A stretch of DNA of 64,000 nucleotides from Sipunculus nudus. Lineage: Eukaryota; Annelida; Sipuncula; Golfingiida; Sipunculidae. A model generated the notes under the pieces. That model ran no database searches and was not told where the DNA came from. It was given only the letters and a program-made list of their open reading frames with translations. Within the stretch, counting starts at the first letter, position 1. Every line of letters begins with the position of its first letter. The translations under genes were made by a program, and so were the position numbers. The DNA lies in contig CM049308.1 in assembly GCA_026874595.1 (NCBI GenBank), positions 23,152,367 to 23,216,366 of the forward strand, read 5' to 3'. Shown piece after piece: positions 13,301 through 25,548 of the stretch.

Positions 13301-13867
13301 ACTGACTCTGAGTGATCTGGTTTTTTTGAGCTGTTAGTTTATGCAAAAGTGTCGTAGCTGCGCCTAATATGCACCGGCGCTGTATCAAACAAAAAAGGGT
13401 ATATTAATTGTCAAGAAACAATTTCGAAAATGTGACGATCATTTAAATATATAAAACAAAACAATCCCTTCCATGATCACACGCGAGAGATACTGGCCAT
13501 CAGTTTTGTCTCAAGATGAAGAAAATAGATAATATTAGCTACTGCATGTCACTGCCAAGACGGTCGAGGCTGTCAACTGTCTCTAACCCGTATTGCGATA
13601 AATTACGTCTTTAAGGCTTTCCCAAAGATTTGAAAGAAAAATAAAGGTATAACGTATAAGGCAATTATTTCCCAAAACTGGTGACGTTCCGAGGAATGCT
13701 TGTAAATATGTTATATTAAATTGGTTAATCGGCAACGGCTGTTGCTCGCATTAACTCGTGGCCGTTAGCAACACACCCTTTCAATCAAGCCTTGGCTCAG
13801 TCAGACACGTTACCCCTACCAAGAAAATCTTTGACATTACGAGCATCAGTTCTTCATTGAATCATGG
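10391..13867. other. Unassigned intergenic DNA
   Basis: No gene is supported. A (GT)n/poly-G tract lies at about 11,215-11,244. A short stretch at about 11,590-11,690 resembles 18,890-18,985 (GATCG.GCCCGGTGTAC followed by an AAACGGTTT-like block), a possible old dispersed repeat. The remainder is AT-rich DNA without a recognisable feature. Confidence 0.3.
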
Positions 13868-13869
13868 TA

Positions 13870-13951
13870 CAGTTGAACTTAGACGACCACCTCGAAAATA
13901 CGACCACTTTATCGAGGTCCTGTTAGTTTTCGTAATATCGAGGTTTAACTG
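13870..13951. mobile_element. pogo/Tigger-like mini-MITE (82 bp)
   Basis: The ends are CAGTTGAAC.. and ..GTTTAACTG, an inverted repeat of the CAGT..AACCTCG type known from pogo/Tigger MITEs. Both sides are flanked by TA (13,868-13,869 and 13,952-13,953), matching the Tc1/mariner-superfamily TA target. The right half carries the expected CGAGGTTTAACTG. Confidence 0.55.
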
Positions 13952-14098
13952 TATATTTAATGCATTAATTAGGGGATGCCTCTATGATTAACCTTTGAAC
14001 GTTAGATTAAGGACACCATTTAATTGTCAGTTCAAGCAGAGGGAGATATGGGTGATTACTAAGAGGAAAAATATAAAAAAAAAAGAAAAAAAATACAG

Positions 14099-14375
14099 TA
14101 AGGCCAAAGCAGGCATGTTTCTCATAATCTTTTTATCAGGAATCGGTGACTTTCACCTTTTTATTATTGGTTTTCGCTATAAAAAAATTCTCATGTTATC
14201 AGGGGAAAACATGATTATAACATAACTATTTGCTAAACAGCTGAAAAGAAGGAAGTTTTAAGGAAATTTTTTTTACCAGAATTTTATCATTTTTATTTTC
14301 TACGAAGAAATGTCCGAGTGGCTGGAGCTCAAAATCGATAATTTCTTCTAAAAATCCAAATAACAATTTTGATAG
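14099..14375 (+). mobile_element. MITE family M1, diverged or partial copy
   Basis: The left end, TAAGGCCAAAGCAGGCATG then TTTCTCA, matches the M1 left terminus. The interior shares TTTTTATCAGGAATCGGTG, AAACATGATTATAA and the TTGCTAAACAG stretch. The GC-rich right terminus of the family is not clear here. The 129-aa reverse ORF (14,226-14,615) spans this repeat and is not taken as a gene. Confidence 0.45.
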
Positions 14376-17293
14376 GCAAAAAAAGGGCAATTGTTGATGG
14401 GGTTGGGACAAAACAAGCCGTTTTTTTCCGCTTCTGTGTGGTGAAAAATATGGATAGTGTAGTAAGCGAGAGTGTGAGATGCCTAAATTCGTGCACTTTT
14501 CTCTACCAAATGTCCGGTTTCGTCTTTCGAGAGAAAAAATTTCATCAGAATACAATAATAGTTCCGCCAGATGTCTCTCCTCTACGATCGGTGGCACGAA
14601 AGAAAAGGTCGGCATTGTCGCAACTGGAAAGACCGTTCGATTGAGCCATTCTCATTTCATAATTTTGCAAGAAAATAAATTTCTCTCGAAAGGGAAGGAC
14701 AAAACTGTGACACATGTGTACTTAAGATACCCTTATTCACAAGTTCTTCCCGTTAATTGCCCTGAATTGGATAACTGGAGTACATTCAAATGAACAGAAC
14801 GAAAATTGTGGATTCATAGACAGATTGTGGTCCCCAGGCTTGACTTATTATGTTAACATTTACAATTTGTATCATATTACTTCAAGGGTTCGCAAAATTA
14901 AATCTTCAGTTCTAAGAGTACACTAGTGTGAACTCATTTTTTTCCGTGAACTATCAGCACCTTTCCGTGAAACGCGAACATTATGAGGTTATTAGTGAAA
15001 ACCTGATATATCCTCTTCAGATATTAAATACCTATCAATGAGACCATCTGTCTCCCACAGGTAATTTGATGAATATCACTGACATAGATGATGACACTCA
15101 GCATCTTACGTGCAAATAAGACACTTCGAATCATCCGACGGGAAATATTCACAGTCTTGGAAAACTGATCTGGGTTATTATGGTGTGACGAACATGGAAA
15201 CTGCTGTTAACATGCAGTCCACCTAGATACATTGTTATTAAAGCTGCCAGAAAGAGCCATACACACGTTGCTTGTTAGGGTAATTTAAAGCTTATGATCC
15301 ATTTTAACAGAGCTGTATTATTCACGTTCAATAAAATGGCCTTAATGACATCTTTAACTGATTATTTACGATAAAAGTTCGAAAGATAACTGTAACTATC
15401 GAAAGTTGAAAATGAATTCATCAACGATAAATTTACATATATTGGTATAAGAATTTATTTTTGAATTAATTTCAACAAAGAGACGAGGTGTTATTCTGTT
15501 TGTTTGGTCATGACCCTCCAGGATATTAAAGTGAGAGGTTGGATTTTTCACTTCAGTGGATGGATTAAATTCATATTCGAGGAGTTAAGGGGACTCGTTC
15601 CGATATCAGACGTCTATTAACCAAGATAACCCCCTGAACCTTCTATAAAAAAAAGCTGTCGATTTTTATATCCCCGTGTTTATAACATGTGGGGCAGCCA
15701 CAATTATCAAAATACATACAAGATGGACATCTGGTGGCAAGTCAGACCACAAAGAGTTTAGGTTACATGAAATTGCGTTTAGGTTACATGGTTATCCCGT
15801 TTATCAATATTGCTGTGTTTACTAACAGCTTGCAGATATACAAGCTCTCACGTCAACCACAGAGATGTTGTACGAACTTCTTCTTCAAGTAATTACCTAA
15901 AATTCATTAATATGTACACAGATTAAACCAGAAATTGCACATATTCTGTGGAAAGTATGTGAATAACTTGCTTTAAAGCTGTTTTTAAATTGTTTATTGT
16001 CTCGTGGTGGTTCATTTTCGATATAATCGTACAATGCAGCTGTATGAGAATTGGGAAATATTATATTATTCTCTTACATATTTACATAATTGGAAAAATG
16101 CAAATCCGATTCTAATTCGATCAGTTACCCCAGAATTTATTTGTGTTAATATTAAATGTGTTTATCTTTTATAGTTTGTAGTACAGCCAATGTGAAGGGT
16201 TGTTCTTGAAAATGCAAATATAAGTTATTATTCATAATGTTTGGTAGACGTATATATGGAAAGGACTGCGAATTTTATTTCCAGTGATGAACGAAAAGCA
16301 CTTATGAATATATAAGAAAGCATTAAATGACTGAATACGTCATGCAAATCCCATAAACCAAGGAAGGGATGTGGTAGTCTCAAGGCTTCAGTTAAATCTA
16401 AAAGAAAGCTGATATGATATTCATTACGCTCTGTTATTAATTCATTACTAACCATGACCCCGTTGAGACAAATATGATATATCTCACACTTTACCTATTT
16501 ATATTTGTTAATTTCCAAACTTTCATGACTTTGTTTATGGAAAGATTTAAAAATTTCAATGACATTTCAGAAATGGCAGAAAACGAAAGCAAATGCAGAA
16601 TGTTAAAACAGATATTAAATTGAATACTTCTGGCTTCGCGCATGCGTGGAAAAACCTTATGACCCAGACACGAGAACTGAACAACATTTTTATCTATTCC
16701 CTCAAGGTCTTCCCCGACAGGTGCCAGCCAGAAGGTCAAGGATGAGAGTCTGAAAGGAAAATTGTCGCACCAGAACTCATGTCTGACCTTTTAGATAGCA
16801 TAATTGCACGACCTTTATATATCGTCATATTAAGTCTTCAAAATCATTATGAATAACCCATAAAATAGCTGTCATTTCCCAAGGATGTCACGATTCGTTT
16901 CCACTTTCAGTTCTCGAAAAACGAATGGATTTTGCATCGACGAAGTCATTTCACTTGACACCGTTGTTATCACTACCCGGAGTACCAAGTCTTCGAAGGA
17001 GAGATCTATTTTTTCTCTGATGGCAAAACCATTGTTTGACATCGTGCTGATCTGCTACCCTCCACCTGGGAGGTCGAATTCGTAGTGTCACTATTGTATG
17101 GAGTTCAACTAAATTCAGCAATATCCTTTGTAAATTGCCATTGAGGATATTTCAGTGATACTACTTCTAATTAGCTGAGGGCTGTGACACACGTATTTCT
17201 GTTGTTAAATACTCGAGTATTGCATTCAAATTAACCTCTTACGACGCCGGTTTAATAATACAGAATGAACAACGGACAAAGATGATGTTCACA
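14376..17293. other. Unassigned intergenic DNA
   Basis: Several 65-105 aa ORFs occur on both strands without recognisable domains, and no repeat pairing was noticed. Confidence 0.3.
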
Positions 17294-17560
17294 CACAATA
17301 TAATATAATATAATAAAATATAATGTTATATAATATAATATAATATAATATAATATAATATAATTTTATATAATATAATACAACACAATACAATATAATG
17401 TAATACAATATAATATAATATAATTTTATGTAATATAATGTTATATAAACAATACTTGTCAATGACAGTATGGCCTTTGCGATATAATATAATATAATAT
17501 ACTAGTTGTATAATATAATATAATGTAATATAATATAGTATTATATAATATAATATAGAC
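17294..17560. repeat. TATAA pentanucleotide satellite array
   Basis: Tandem, imperfect TAATA/TATAA units run for about 270 bp, interrupted at about 17,448-17,483 by unique sequence. The reverse ORF of Tyr, Ile and Leu is an artefact of this array. Confidence 0.92.
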
Positions 17561-19046
17561 ATAACCTGTCGATGACCCTTTACGTATATATAGTTTTATT
17601 ACAGACTAACTAACAGGATTTGTCGTGTTTTTGCGTAGTAGACACACCTATCAGGAGAATATTATTGTTTATGAAAAGAAAATCAAAATCTTTAAATATT
17701 TAAACCCCCATTTATATATGAACATATATATGAGAGTAAATAGTCTGACTTCTACATCAGGCTGAACCTTTAACGAACCTGCCGGAAAGTTGACACGTAT
17801 TCGTTGCACAAGGTTCAGTCTTTACGTTGTTCGCAAATTTTGTGCCAAATCTTCCTAACATCTCTGACAGAATAAAAATATTTTAGCTAGATAATATTAC
17901 TTCTTTGGATGTGCATACATAATCTTTTTTTTTAATGCAATTTAACCGAATATAAAAGAAAACGACCGATCATTGATTAAATCGATTATTTGGAACACCA
18001 CTAATACATTCTGCATGGCCAAGGTGGACACTGGAGAGACAATAATGTTGAAATATCGATTTCGGTTTTATTTAATAAAAAAATATAATGAGTTGTGTTC
18101 TTATGTAGGTAGACCGTTGTGTTCTTATGTTTAGTGCCTTTCAATGATGGTTGAAATAAGGTTCGTCGATTCTATTTTTAAATTCCTTACATACTTACTT
18201 CCTGGAATGACCGAACGTGTTTATCACCAATAAAAGCCATATGCAAATCTAAAAGAGTCAACTATCTAGCACGCTTCATCGGCCATATTCCCACCAGTGG
18301 TGTCATCATCTAGCGATCGCCGGAAGTCTTAACCGATCTCTCCCATTTGAGCGATAATAGGCTAAGGAGCTGACGATCTCAAAAATAAGGTCAAGGTCAA
18401 AAATAAATATCAAGTCAAATAAGTCCCCTATGACAATTAATCAGACCGAAGTTCAGTTTTATAAATCAATCGCAAGGAAGATCAGGCGATTTGCACTCGA
18501 GAGGAATCTGAGAAAGTCATCTATCAAGATCAAAACTTGAAGAGAGACATAAACAGGGGCAATGTTATGCCTATTCTTTCACACTATCAGTGTAGTTTTG
18601 CTTTATACCTAAGTTTCCCAGCAAAACCATTCCAGCAAACAGTATTAGTACCTAACATACAGCTGTTTAACACCTTGTTATGGCTCAGCGTGTTGATAAA
18701 CACAGTCCACATGTGTCTGTTTAGGATAACAAGACCGCGTGACCGGAGCTCCGATTGTGAGCCACACCACGTGGTGTTTCCACCAGCGGGAACATGTATT
18801 ACATTTTTGGGCCAAGTGAATCAGGGCATCTTCTGGTTTACACGTGTTGTCGTGTTGTGGCTCCGCGATGCATATGGCCAAACGCGCTCTTTTATGTTGA
18901 CACCTGTGATCGCGCCCGGTGTACTGTTTTTAACACTCCATTACAGGAGTAAGCAAACGGTTTCAAGGCAATATTGTAGCAGGTAAAGATTAATTTTAAA
19001 GGGAGGAAACCATTTTTCGTGTTAATTCAACATGCTTTATAGGTGA
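17561..19046. other. Unassigned DNA including a 149-aa ORF
   Basis: No gene is accepted. The forward ORF at 18,537-18,986 (149 aa) is the longest outside the retrotransposon, but I recognise no domain in it. Its last part overlaps sequence resembling 11.6 kb, and an overlapping reverse ORF is equally open. Confidence 0.3.
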
Positions 19047-19750
19047 TTAGGCCCTCGAACGCATGTCGGTGGCGCACAAGTCCGGCGTACCCACCGCTTC
19101 GCTAGCAAAGAAGCTTCACTAGCGAGACAGTTCGGTCCGCTTTTATGTCACCCCGAAACACAACCCCTCCTAAGAGCTATCTGCTATCAGAACGAGACTA
19201 ATTATCCCAGGAGTCACACTTTGGTGAGCTTGTTCCCTGGGCCACAAAGTTTACCGTCTCATTGGACGAGCCCCCATTTATTACGAAGACAAACTTAAAG
19301 GGGAAAATACCGGACCGATCCGGGATTCGAACCCATGTGGGTGGCGCACATGTCCGGCGTACCATCCGCTTCGCTAGCAAAGTAAGCTTTACTAGCGAAA
19401 AAAATTCAGTCCCCTTTTATGTCACCCTATAGCACACCTCCTCTCAAGAGCATTCTGTTATTAGAACAAGATAAACTATCCCAGGAGTCACAATTTTGGT
19501 GAACTAGGTGGCGGTAATTCCCTATTTACATCAAACGACCATTCCCCGGGCTACAAAGTTTGCCGTCGCATTGGACGTGCCCTCATTTGTTACGAAGACA
19601 AATTGTTCAGGGGAAAATATCCGGCCGATCCGGGATTCGAACCCATGTCGGTGGCGCACAAGTCCGGCGTACCAACCGCTTCGCTAGCAAAGCAAGCTTC
19701 ACTAGCGAGACAGTTCGGTCCGCTTTTTTTTCACCCTACATTTTGACCGC
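19047..19750 (-). repeat. Tandem array of tRNA-derived SINE-like units
   Basis: Three units of roughly 270-310 bp start near 19,047, 19,313 and 19,623. Each contains, on the minus strand, a tRNA-like stretch with an A-box-like GCTAGCGAAGCGG and a B-box-like GGGTTCGAATCCC (degenerate in the first unit). The linker between tRNA-like parts is shared: ATTATCCCAGGAGTCACA, GGGC.ACAAAGTTT, CATTGGACG and TTACGAAGACAAA occur in order in both linkers. Landmark GGCGCACA recurs at 19,071, 19,343 and 19,653 (periods 272 and 310). I read this as a tRNA-derived SINE or a satellite built from one. The tRNA-like parts do not fold convincingly enough to call tRNA genes. Confidence 0.75.
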
Positions 19751-21529
19751 CAATCCACTTTCATTATTATGGAGACCTGTCATTCAATGCATGAATATTA
19801 AAATGGACATGCCTCGGGAGACAAGAGTAAATGAGAAATCATGTTTGCAGGTGCGTTGTCTTTGAAATCTCATAAAGCCCTGCTATTACAGGAAACTGTC
19901 TAGCCCTAACTCTTATGAGTCTGACCAGAAACAATCCTCACATAATTACGACTGAACTGAAGCCGACATCAAATAAAACACCTGGGTTCCCAAAACCTAT
20001 ATCCCAATTCTCACATCAATACATGATACGGCATATTAATATACAACAATTTAGAGAAATAATCATCTGGTGATACTATAGTAAGTTAAAAGTGCAATAC
20101 CACAATAAATAATAAAAACCGGCACAGTTCTCTGGTAACACAGATGTAGAGCGTTCTTTTAGTTGAAATTTCCCTGTTAATTAAATTATGACAGACGTTT
20201 GAAGTAAACGATTTAAAATGTACAGTGTTCTGCAAGATCTTAAATTAATAAGTCCTACATATATCAATTTTTTTAAAGTCATTCTTATGCTTTGACTATA
20301 CTGGAATTATAATGTAATTAGATGGGGCATAAAATAGTCTAAAATATTATAAAAGCCCTCAAAACTAGCTTACATGCAGAATGAACCTGAAATTATTTTG
20401 CCAACAAATTTGAAACTTTCCACTGAGTGGCATTTATGTATCCTGAAAAAGAAATTCAAAGAAATAAGTTCAAAGAAATTATGCGTTCGGCTCCAAATGG
20501 ACGACCGAATGGACAGACAGTCATAAAATGATCATGACAAAACCTGAAAAATCATCTTTTAGCGAGCAAAGTTAGCAGCAAGAGCAATTATCTCGCCCCT
20601 GTCTTATATAGTCCTTTTCAAGTCGTTTATGGTTTCGTATTTATCATTCATTTAATAAAAACGATGATTTGATAGATTTCGTATGAACAGATTTTGAGGT
20701 TAGAATTTAATCTAAAAAATATCAGCAAAAGCCTGATATATTGGTTCATGGAATACACAAGTGGAAAATTAATCTATCTTTACGGGAAATGGTTAGTAAT
20801 TTTTATTAATCCTGCACACTCGGGCTTGGTAAGCCGTTCCTTACCGAGGCAGATGTACTCCTGAAACTTAACAAATATTTACATGCGGCACGGTCATCAA
20901 CCGTGTAAAAGAAAAAGCGATGCTAATGGCGGTAAACCAGTTCTCGCCTCCTGTAGTGGCCATTACTACGGATAAAGATCCCTACTGACAGCTTACAGAT
21001 ACCTACGGCCGTTTTAGGATTCTGTCCCGTCGATGCCGATATCTGTCACCTGCTGAATAAAATCAGAGATTACAGGACGAGCCACTGGCATCCGGAGGTT
21101 GGCGGACGATAAGTGATGTATTGGTCGCTTACTGACAGTACGCGGATAAAGAGGGTATAACCAATTTGGTCTTCTTCTCCCATCATTCTTGTCAGCTCTG
21201 TTAATAATTTGACTAGCATTTACCGATAAATGCCTTTACCAGGCACACATTTGGTGTGTTTAAGAGAGAGCCTATACAATTGCTTCTCGGGAAAACATGT
21301 TTACTTGGATAATGTCATGTTTCTGTTTTCAACGTTGATCCAAACTGTGCGTAAATTATATAATAGAACGGTTTTAATGAAAACGCACACTTAGTTTTGT
21401 AAACAGTATGACATTATTCCATACTCGTATTTAAATCAGGCTTAATATATACTGATGCTGTGAACAGAAAATGAAAAAGGGATCGGACACATATCTCATT
21501 AAACCAAATTTCATTTTGACATAATATTA
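19751..21529. other. Unassigned intergenic DNA
   Basis: No feature is supported. About 20,900-21,150 is locally more GC-rich than its surroundings but shows no recognisable coding pattern. Confidence 0.3.
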
Positions 21530-21531
21530 TA

Positions 21532-21713
21532 CAGTGAAACCTCGCTGTGTCGAACTCGCTTAAGTCGAATATCCGCTAATGTCGAAGTCTTAGACTCGAT
21601 ATTTCGAACTACTCTAGTTAAATTATAACCAAATAAAACCACTTTGTGTCGAACCTCGGATGTGTCGAAGTTTTCTGAGGGTCCCTTCGACTTCGACACA
21701 ACAAGGTTTTTAT
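21532..21713. mobile_element. pogo/Tigger-like MITE (about 180 bp)
   Basis: The left end, CAGTGAAACCTCGCTGTGTCG, is preceded by TA. The right end is the inverse of AAACCTTGTTGTGTCGAAGTCG. The interior is rich in GTCGAA/TTCGAC, typical of the repetitive arms of pogo-like MITEs. The last few bases of the right TIR are degenerate. Confidence 0.6.
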
Positions 21714-22869
21714 ATACCTGCAATCTTATTTATTAAATACATTTTTATTTCATTTATCTTTTTATGTAATTTTGCCAAGTAACGTTCTGGAAAATTACAA
21801 AACTTATTATTCCAGCATAAAAGAAAGATACAGACAAGCGTAAAGGATATGATGTTAACATTTCAAACCAATCGCAATATATTTTATTTAAAATATTGTA
21901 AAAATAGTTATCCTATTCTACTTTGAATATTTGGGCGTGGTCAAAAAAGTGTTAGTCCCTTTGAACTTTGTCGGTACACGTCTCTTTGCCACCAAACCCT
22001 CGCATGTTATGAGTAAACCGCTTAAAATAAACAATTCTTAGCACTCTCCATTGTACAAACTGTGGCGTTGGTTACATTTTAGAGGGAGGACAGGGGAAAT
22101 AAATGCTGTAAGTCAATTATTATTTGACATAAGGTTAAACATGGTCTTTTCTTCTATAGACCCGCCTTACATATGGACAACAGGGGACTTTCGAGTAATC
22201 CATGGGGGAAAACAAGGTGGGGAAACAGGTCACGTGACCTCTATCGGGCAGACAAGGAGCATACCATGTGACCTCTACCGATTCCATGGAGACCGACCGG
22301 GCAGACAGCCACCTTTGACCTCTGACCCTCATGGGGGGGGGGGGGCAAAACTTGCATACACACGCTACTTCGGGATGATGAAAACGCGACTCGTTTTCGT
22401 TCGAAAATAAGAGCTAAAGATAACGTCAAACTGTCTACATATGGGTAGAGGCGGGGTGAAGGTTGTCGACACGGAGTGGGCGTGGTTGCTTCTGATCAGC
22501 TGACTCGTACGAATTCCCGTCTTAGCCTCGGTGCTTGGCGGTATTGAGCTTACGGCATCTTGGATCTCTTTGTGCTTGGCGTGGCATCGTCAGAACTCTC
22601 ATAGACTTCGATTCTTTTTCTCCTTTCAATATTTGGAGACAAAATTCCTGGAAACAAATATTCTTCTCTTTTTTCGTCGTTGGTGACGGAGCCGGTTACC
22701 GGCTACGACTCCACTATTCCTGCTCTCCGTCTCTCTCAAACAGGGATATGCATATACATTCACGGACGGGCAGACAGCAACCTTTGACATCTGACCTTCT
22801 TTTGCCCATAGGGCGGGGGGTGGGGCATGTTACATGTTACATGCACAAACATATTGCAAAGGTAAAATA
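21714..22869. other. Unassigned DNA with a short local repeat
   Basis: The block GGGCAGACAGCMACCTTTGAC.TCTGACC occurs at about 22,301-22,326 and again at about 22,768-22,795. Both are followed by a G-rich tract. The ORFs at 22,051-22,410 (119 aa) and 22,535-23,188 (217 aa) run through this material and the element beyond it, so I do not call genes. Confidence 0.35.
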
Positions 22870-24604
22870 TAAAGCCCGGTGCTCACTACCCGATTTTATC
22901 AAGCCACAATATCGGGCAATTATATTTGGTCAGATTTTCTCAAAATCGGCTGATAATCGGCTTGGTTTAGTCGACCGATTTTCGGTGTCACATTTACTGA
23001 CGCGCGTGTGCTCACCTCTCGATTATCGCCGAAAAAGTCTATCTCTTCATTGCGATCTGAGACTGAGCTTTCTAGGAGAATACCTTAAAGGGATTTTCTT
23101 TTCGCTTTGTGGCTTGTCCAAATACATATGCTGTGTCGGAAAAGTGACTTTTGGGTTACACCTTGGCTTGAGAGAAGAGAGAACCTAGTAGGGGCATATA
23201 AACAATACACTTGCACGCGGATGACAGGAGGATGAACCGTCCTTCATTAATTTAATGGTTTTCTTCGCATATCTCGGGGGGGGGGGGGGGTCCTGGATAT
23301 AGGAAAAGAGGGGTCCAACCCAGGAGGACTAATAACAAAACCTAAGGAAAGGTCCCAAGGTCCGAAAGGTCCTAAAGTCTTTAACCCTTTAAACGATTGC
23401 GGCGGCTGATCTGCAGGATTTGGTAAAACCAAACATACAGCATCAGGATAATACATTTAGAAGGGCTTTTTTTACAAGACACGAACATTAGTTTAGAAAT
23501 AACATTCTATACTTACATGTTTGTGTGATTTCTTGGATTTCCTGTTTCTAGAAATTCAAAGAAGTGATATTTATTCTTCTATCATGTAAACTAGCCAACA
23601 CTTAATTTATCATCCTTTTCACTTGACTTCTACACCCAACAAACGCCAATAGCAGCAGATATTTGCGTGATTAGGTTTAAATTTTTATTATTTATTTCCG
23701 TAGACGTGTGATGATCAGTTATATATCTGGCGACTCTCTGTTATCTGTCAGATTAAATAAATTAAAAACGAATTAAAGTACACCATCGCCAACAATGCCG
23801 CTGACTCCGTGTACCAGAGATCCGTTCACATAAACGCTTTTGCCCATTGGGTTAACTGTTAACATCAAGTATTGCTGCGTGTGCTGGACCTGATATTGCA
23901 TAAGTCAACAGTTTTCGGCTATTCATTCCTGTATTTTCTTATTTCCTCCTTTTGGCTATTTTTTTTATTTATACACTTTCTTCCCTGGCGCCTTTCTATT
24001 GGTGACTTTAAGGAGAACCTGTGATAGGGCTAAATTTTTTTTCGGAAACTCTTACATAAGCTTAAGTTACTTTTTCAGAGTAGCTCTTCACACAATTGGA
24101 AGGATTGCTGAACAGCCCAGCAATAAATGAGCGTTTGCAAACTCAGACCTGTTAGTTCAGTCTTATGTTTACAGAAATGTTATAATGTTGTAATTATATG
24201 AATGGATACTCCTTTATAATGATTTATAAACTGCAGGTCGTCTTTAAGGAATACATGAAATTTTAATCTTTACCAAAATATGTCTTTAATTTATTTTAAA
24301 ATACAAAAATATATCATTATACAATACACACTAAAAATGACTAATAGTGACAACGTACAAAACGTGAACTCTGACCAAACAAAAATAAACAAAATCGGCC
24401 GACTTTGTCGCAAACATTGGCTCACTACACGATTTCCCTAATCGCCCGATAAAATCGTCCGATTTTCTTTGACAGTGCCAGACCGATTTTTGTAAGCCGA
24501 CACCGACAAAATCGTGTCGCTTGGGGTGTCACACTACACGACAATGTACCCCCGTCGGTACATAGTCGGCCGATTCATACTCGGTAAGTGAACCGCCGGC
24601 TTTA
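22870..24604. mobile_element. Putative TIR element with CGATTTT-rich ends
   Basis: The left end, TAAAGCCCGGTGCTCACTACC, is the near inverse of the right end, GTGAACCGCCGGCTTTA. Both subterminal regions are dense in ATCGG/CCGAT motifs (22,890-23,040 and 24,395-24,580), and GCTCACTAC.CGATTT recurs in the right arm. Poly-G occurs at about 23,277-23,291. The middle is AT-rich, and the only sizeable ORF (22,535-23,188) enters from outside. The TIR match is about 19 bp with gaps. Confidence 0.4.
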
Positions 24605-24680
24605 GACCGATCCCGGATTCGAACAAATGTCGGATGCGCACGTCCGGCGTACCGAGCTTCACCAGCAAGACAGTTTTATG
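24605..24680 (-). repeat. SINE-like tRNA-derived fragment
   Basis: This is a truncated relative of the 19.0-19.75 kb units: GACCGATCC.GGATTCGAAC, CGTCCGGCGTACC and CAGCAAGACAGTTTTATGT occur in order. It abuts the right end of the preceding TIR element. Confidence 0.6.
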
Positions 24681-25548
24681 TGTACCCCGTAATATTAAAT
24701 ATTTTATATAATATGTATTTATATAATTTTATTATAAACTGTATACACGATTGTCACGTTCTATATATGTCACGTTCGAATGTATGTAATATTACCAAAT
24801 GTCATAGAAACATATAACGATCATTTTACCGACCAAGTGCTTCAAAACAGAAATGCAAAGTAGTTATTAATAGAATGTACAATGCGTGATTAATCACTAT
24901 GTATAACAAACAACCCCAGACAGACGTTCGCACTGCAATATGAGAAGGTCAAATAGAAGTTATTTTGTTCTCATTAAAAGAAATATATTCAATCAATCAG
25001 TGTAAATATTTGAGAAATTGTCACGAAACAATATAAACCCAGAGGAGCTTCACTGGCTCTGATATTATTGATTCGTGACGATGTAGTTTTAATCATATTT
25101 TTAACTTTTCTGACATCATTTTCGATATCAGTCTCAGCTGATTTATACCATTTGTGTTCTTGGTGTTCTACCTGTTATCCTGTTCTAGATTCCCGGGAGA
25201 ACACGGAGAACAGCTGAAGACGCCATCCAATCAATATCCTTACTTGGACAATGCCCCTTTGGAGAGTCTGACGTAAAAAAAATCAGCAAAACATGTAAAG
25301 TAGTAATACAGTCTTTATACGAAAGAGCAAGTGTTGAAAACTATCAAGACTGGACTAATACAACCTAAATATTCAAATTATTTCTGTAACATTAGAGGCT
25401 TCTACCCTTACCCTCCCTCCTCTCTACCCTATTTTTCTTCGCTGCCTCGCTGTATGAGCCCCCCCCCCCCAACCCCCCCCCCCCCCCCACCTTCCTAAAA
25501 TCCTCCATACCCGACCTGTCTACAGTACTGTGCTAAAACTGGATGTTT
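24681..25548. other. Unassigned DNA, C-rich near the end
   Basis: No gene is seen. A poly-C tract (about 25,459-25,488) lies shortly before the point where LTR homology begins, so the missing left end of the 5' LTR may have been lost there. Confidence 0.35.

Noticed and set aside
14226-14615. 129-aa reverse ORF
   Set aside because: It overlaps a diverged M1 MITE copy and an equally open forward frame.
17326-17562. Tyr/Ile/Leu-rich reverse ORF
   Set aside because: Translation of a TATAA pentanucleotide array.
18537-18986. 149-aa forward ORF as a gene
   Set aside because: No recognisable domain, overlapped by an open reverse frame, and partly similar to another non-coding stretch near 11.6 kb.
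19313-19380. Genuine tRNA gene on the minus strand
   Set aside because: A and B boxes are present, but the stems do not pair well and the unit is repeated with linker sequence, so a SINE-like origin is more likely.
19047-19750. CRISPR-like array
   Set aside because: Units are long (about 270-310 bp), homologous throughout and contain tRNA-like promoters; the genome is eukaryotic.
22535-23188. 217-aa forward ORF as a gene
   Set aside because: It crosses from unassigned DNA into the end of a TIR element and shows no domain or biased composition typical of coding sequence.
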